From Pilatotrama ljubarskyi (lineage: Eukaryota; Basidiomycota; Agaricomycetes; Polyporales; Polyporaceae): a stretch of 64,000 nucleotides of DNA. Position numbers and translations under genes: made by a program. The notes beneath the pieces were generated by a model. That model did not search any database, was not told the DNA's origin, and saw only the letters and a list, made by a program, of their open reading frames with translations. Shown here piece after piece: positions 61,767 through 64,000 of this stretch (position 1 is the stretch's first letter; each line of letters starts with the position of its first letter). The stretch covers positions 901,102-965,101 of the forward strand of contig MU277670.1 in assembly GCA_022385805.1 (NCBI GenBank). The letters are read 5' to 3'.

Positions 61767-63313
61767 ATGGGCAAATGGTTTGTGCTCCAGCTGCAGGCCA
61801 GCAAAGTACTTGCTCAACCGCTCTTACGTATACAGGACATTAGAGCATCATGATGAGGTTCTTCGTAACAAGATCAAAAGTATGGTGTAAGTAGCTCTTA
61901 TACGGCCTCCGTGTTGTCTGCTCACATTGACATTGATTGGCCGCCCCGTAGCCAAGGAGCCGTCAAGCGAATCAATGTAGAGAAAGAGGGTCCCTCAATA
62001 TCCTACGAAGCGTTCGTAGAGGAGCTCGATGAGGGTGACTCCTTCACCACATCTCTAATCGACGTCCTGGTCAAGGTGTGTACGCCCAGGCTCTTCGGAG
62101 TTGTTATGATCTCACGCACATGTGTCAGGAAATGGCGGAGCGTCGAACGCGCCCCAATCCTGTTGACCGCCGTCTGATATCTGAACGAACCGCCAAGGTA
62201 CTCCGTATGCAGGCCGCACCTCTCCACATCTACCGCGGAGGCCAGAGTAGCCTTCGAGAACGTGCTTCACGCCGTAGCGTCCCCATCCTTCCTCGGCATT
62301 CCTTCAGCACTTTTCACGACCTCCTCTCCGAATCGGACGGCGAAGATGACTACGGCTCTGTGATGAATCCATCTGGTCCCCTTGAAGGCGCACGGATCAA
62401 TACGGATCTGTACGATGCCTATTTCCCTTCAACATATGATCTCCCTGGCTCCTTGTCACGTAGAGCGGATCCGGAAGCAGGGTCTCCGCCTCCCGCTCCG
62501 TCCGCAGGCCCAGCGGAGTCCACTCGCAGTAGCTTGATTGCGAACGGCCCACGCGCACAGTCTCCTCCGGCTGGTCGATCCATCTGGCATGCTAGTGTGG
62601 GCGGCTCTGGTTCATCCCTCACCCGTCAACCCTCAATCCGCCGCCCCTTCCGAACCCGAACGACGGAATTCAGCGAATTCACCTCTCGCCGTCGATCTGC
62701 GATTAGGAGCAGTACCACAGCGGAAGATGGACCTCGCGCTGACTCGTCCACGGATGCGGGCAGTAGAACCAGTGCGTTCGGGACTCGCGGCTTCCCGGAG
62801 TCGTCCACCGCGGATGGGTACGCTATCCTGCCATGGGCGAGCGTGCGCCGTAGATCAGCCCCGTCAAGGTCTGGCAGTGCCGGTATTAACGGTGGCTCAA
62901 CGTCCGTCGGTGTCGCGGGGCCGACGGCGGTGCGTTCGACCGCCCACAGCCCCAGCTCGTCACAGCTGTGGTACTCTTTGACGTCTCCCCTTGCGCGGCC
63001 AGAGTCTCGAGCAGATGCGGTCCCAGCCTTCACATCAAGCAACATGGAAAGCGATAGCGAGTGGCCGCAGGTTGTTGCCCCTAGATTGCGTCGAGGGGGA
63101 TTGCGGCCGCCCGAGTCGTTGCTACCGCATTACTATGGTCCTGCCCCATCTGAAGATACGGCGTCTTCGCGACCTGCGCCGGAGGAGTCTTCGGCGTTAT
63201 CCTCGTCGTTGGAGCGCGCACCGACTGACTCGTCGTCGTCGGAGCATCCGTATACCACAACGCTCCCCGGCGACCATGGGCATAACTCTGAATCTTCATC
63301 TGTTGTCGAATGA
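61767..63313 (+). CDS. Conserved-looking protein of unknown function
   Basis: Exons 61767-61777, 61836-61886, 61952-62075 and 62129-63313 give 456 aa. I do not recognise the family. The first 90 or so residues look like a compact domain (TLEHHDEVLRNKIKSM, then AVKRINVEKEGPSISYEAFV and SFTTSLIDVLVKEMAERR). The rest is Ser/Pro/Arg-rich and probably disordered, with an acidic patch LLSESDGEDDY. Exon 1 is 11 nt and gives MGK plus two bases. It is supported by good splice signals and a leader consistent with a fungal start, but it is the least certain part. The TFIIB gene diverges from it. Confidence 0.65.
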
Positions 63314-63612
63314 CTTGATTGCCAGGAGATTCCTTGATTAGGGTTGGGTAGATCGGTCGTGATATCCTGTAGCCTTACTTCTTGCTTGTACTGTTCTATC
63401 AATCATGACATGCTCTGTACAAGGGCGACATCGACAGAAACCGACTCTCCGAGCGATATTTGCTGCGATTCCTGAGTCCTCGAGAAGGGGGTTGCCGCTG
63501 ACAACGTTACCCTGTGCCTGGGCGCACGTGATTGGATGTGATCCTACGCCAGTGCGTTCGCAGTTCCAGCTTCAAGACCGCCATTTACTCGGCAGTGATC
63601 TTGCTGAACATC
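63314..63612. other. Intergenic, 299 bp
   Basis: Region between the unknown gene's stop and the Tls1-like start. Nothing recognisable. Confidence 0.35.
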
Positions 63613-63952
63613 ATGATCAAAAAACGCTCTCGACCTCAGCCCAGAATAAGACAACCATCGCTTGAGCTCGAGGACGAAGCTGCTACGGCTGAGGAGGCGC
63701 AAGAACAGGCCGAAGAGAAACTTGAGTAGGTACTCGGTGGCTGGCCTCATACATCACTAGTTTCCGACGCTCACTCGTCGATCCGCTCAGTATTGCAGAT
63801 CTTATTGAGTTGCGGAAACTCCGAAAGGCCCGTGAGGGCATAGACTTGGCCAAGCTTTCGAAGGGAGACCTCAAGAAGAAACGCAAGAGGCCAAAGGAAG
63901 AGGAGGTTGTCGCTGGACTGAGACCCGGAGCCTCCGTGGACAATGATGATGA
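63613..63952 (+). CDS. Tls1/C9orf78-family splicing factor, 5' part
   Basis: Exons 63613-63725 and 63791-63952 (ending at a GTGAGT donor); the rest is outside the window. The N-terminus is basic (IKKRSRPQPRIR) followed by a Glu-rich stretch, then DIADLIELRKLRKAREGIDL and KLSKGDLKKKRKRP. This pattern matches the hepatocellular carcinoma-associated antigen 59 family (C9orf78; fission yeast Tls1), a spliceosome-associated nuclear protein that in fission yeast affects telomere and heterochromatin gene splicing. The ATG at 63613 is the first to give the family N-terminus; the frame is open further upstream. Confidence 0.75.
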
Positions 63953-64000
63953 GTGAGTACCGTACCAGGCTGATATCGACCCAGACTCATCGTCTGTCTC

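Overview
This 64 kb window is nuclear DNA from a filamentous fungus, almost certainly a basidiomycete of the Agaricomycotina. Nearly every gene is cut by many 48-81 nt introns (GTRNGT donors, YAG acceptors, CTNAC-like branch points). Genes are dense, on both strands, and often share short divergent promoters. The gene content is eukaryotic: MCM6, RRN3, TFIIB, lipin, a formin, a dynein light intermediate chain and a complex I LYR subunit. The order within the Agaricomycetes cannot be fixed from the sequence alone. All exon maps were built by hand from splice signals and checked for reading phase, coordinate by coordinate.

Layout. 0-8.4 kb: RNF220-like RING ubiquitin ligase (+), eIF3f (+), urease accessory UreF (-), divergent from VAC14 (+). 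8.6-13.3 kb: tyrosine phosphatase (-), divergent from MCM6 (+). 13.9-20.2 kb: a complete 19-exon formin (+). 20.3-27 kb: nucleoside hydrolase (-), divergent from RRN3 (+), then an F-box protein (-). 27.3-32.5 kb: lipin/PAH1 (-) and complex I NDUFB9 (-). 32.9-36.7 kb: a predicted seven-helix membrane protein with a very long third loop and tail (+). 37.3-40.8 kb: THO complex THO3 (-) and a single-pass glycoprotein (-). 40.8-43.6 kb: a gene-poor stretch. 43.6-54.8 kb: epoxide hydrolase (+), Barentsz/CASC3 protein (+), MFS transporter (-), dynein light intermediate chain (-), divergent from TIP41 (+). 55-64 kb: GT8 glycosyltransferase (-), a Tc1/mariner-like inverted-repeat element around a 770-N assembly gap, a decayed tandem copy of the GT8 5' end, RRS1 (+), TFIIB (-), an unknown gene (+), and the start of a Tls1/C9orf78 homologue running off the end.

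There is no metabolic cluster. This is a housekeeping neighbourhood: replication, rRNA synthesis and ribosome assembly, mRNA export and the EJC, cytoskeleton, lipid signalling. The most informative structural feature is at 56.0-58.8 kb. A TA-flanked inverted-repeat element interrupts one copy of a tandem duplication, and the other copy keeps the matching uninterrupted site. The most interesting protein is the 7-TM candidate at 32.9-36.7 kb. I see no tRNA, rRNA or CRISPR array.
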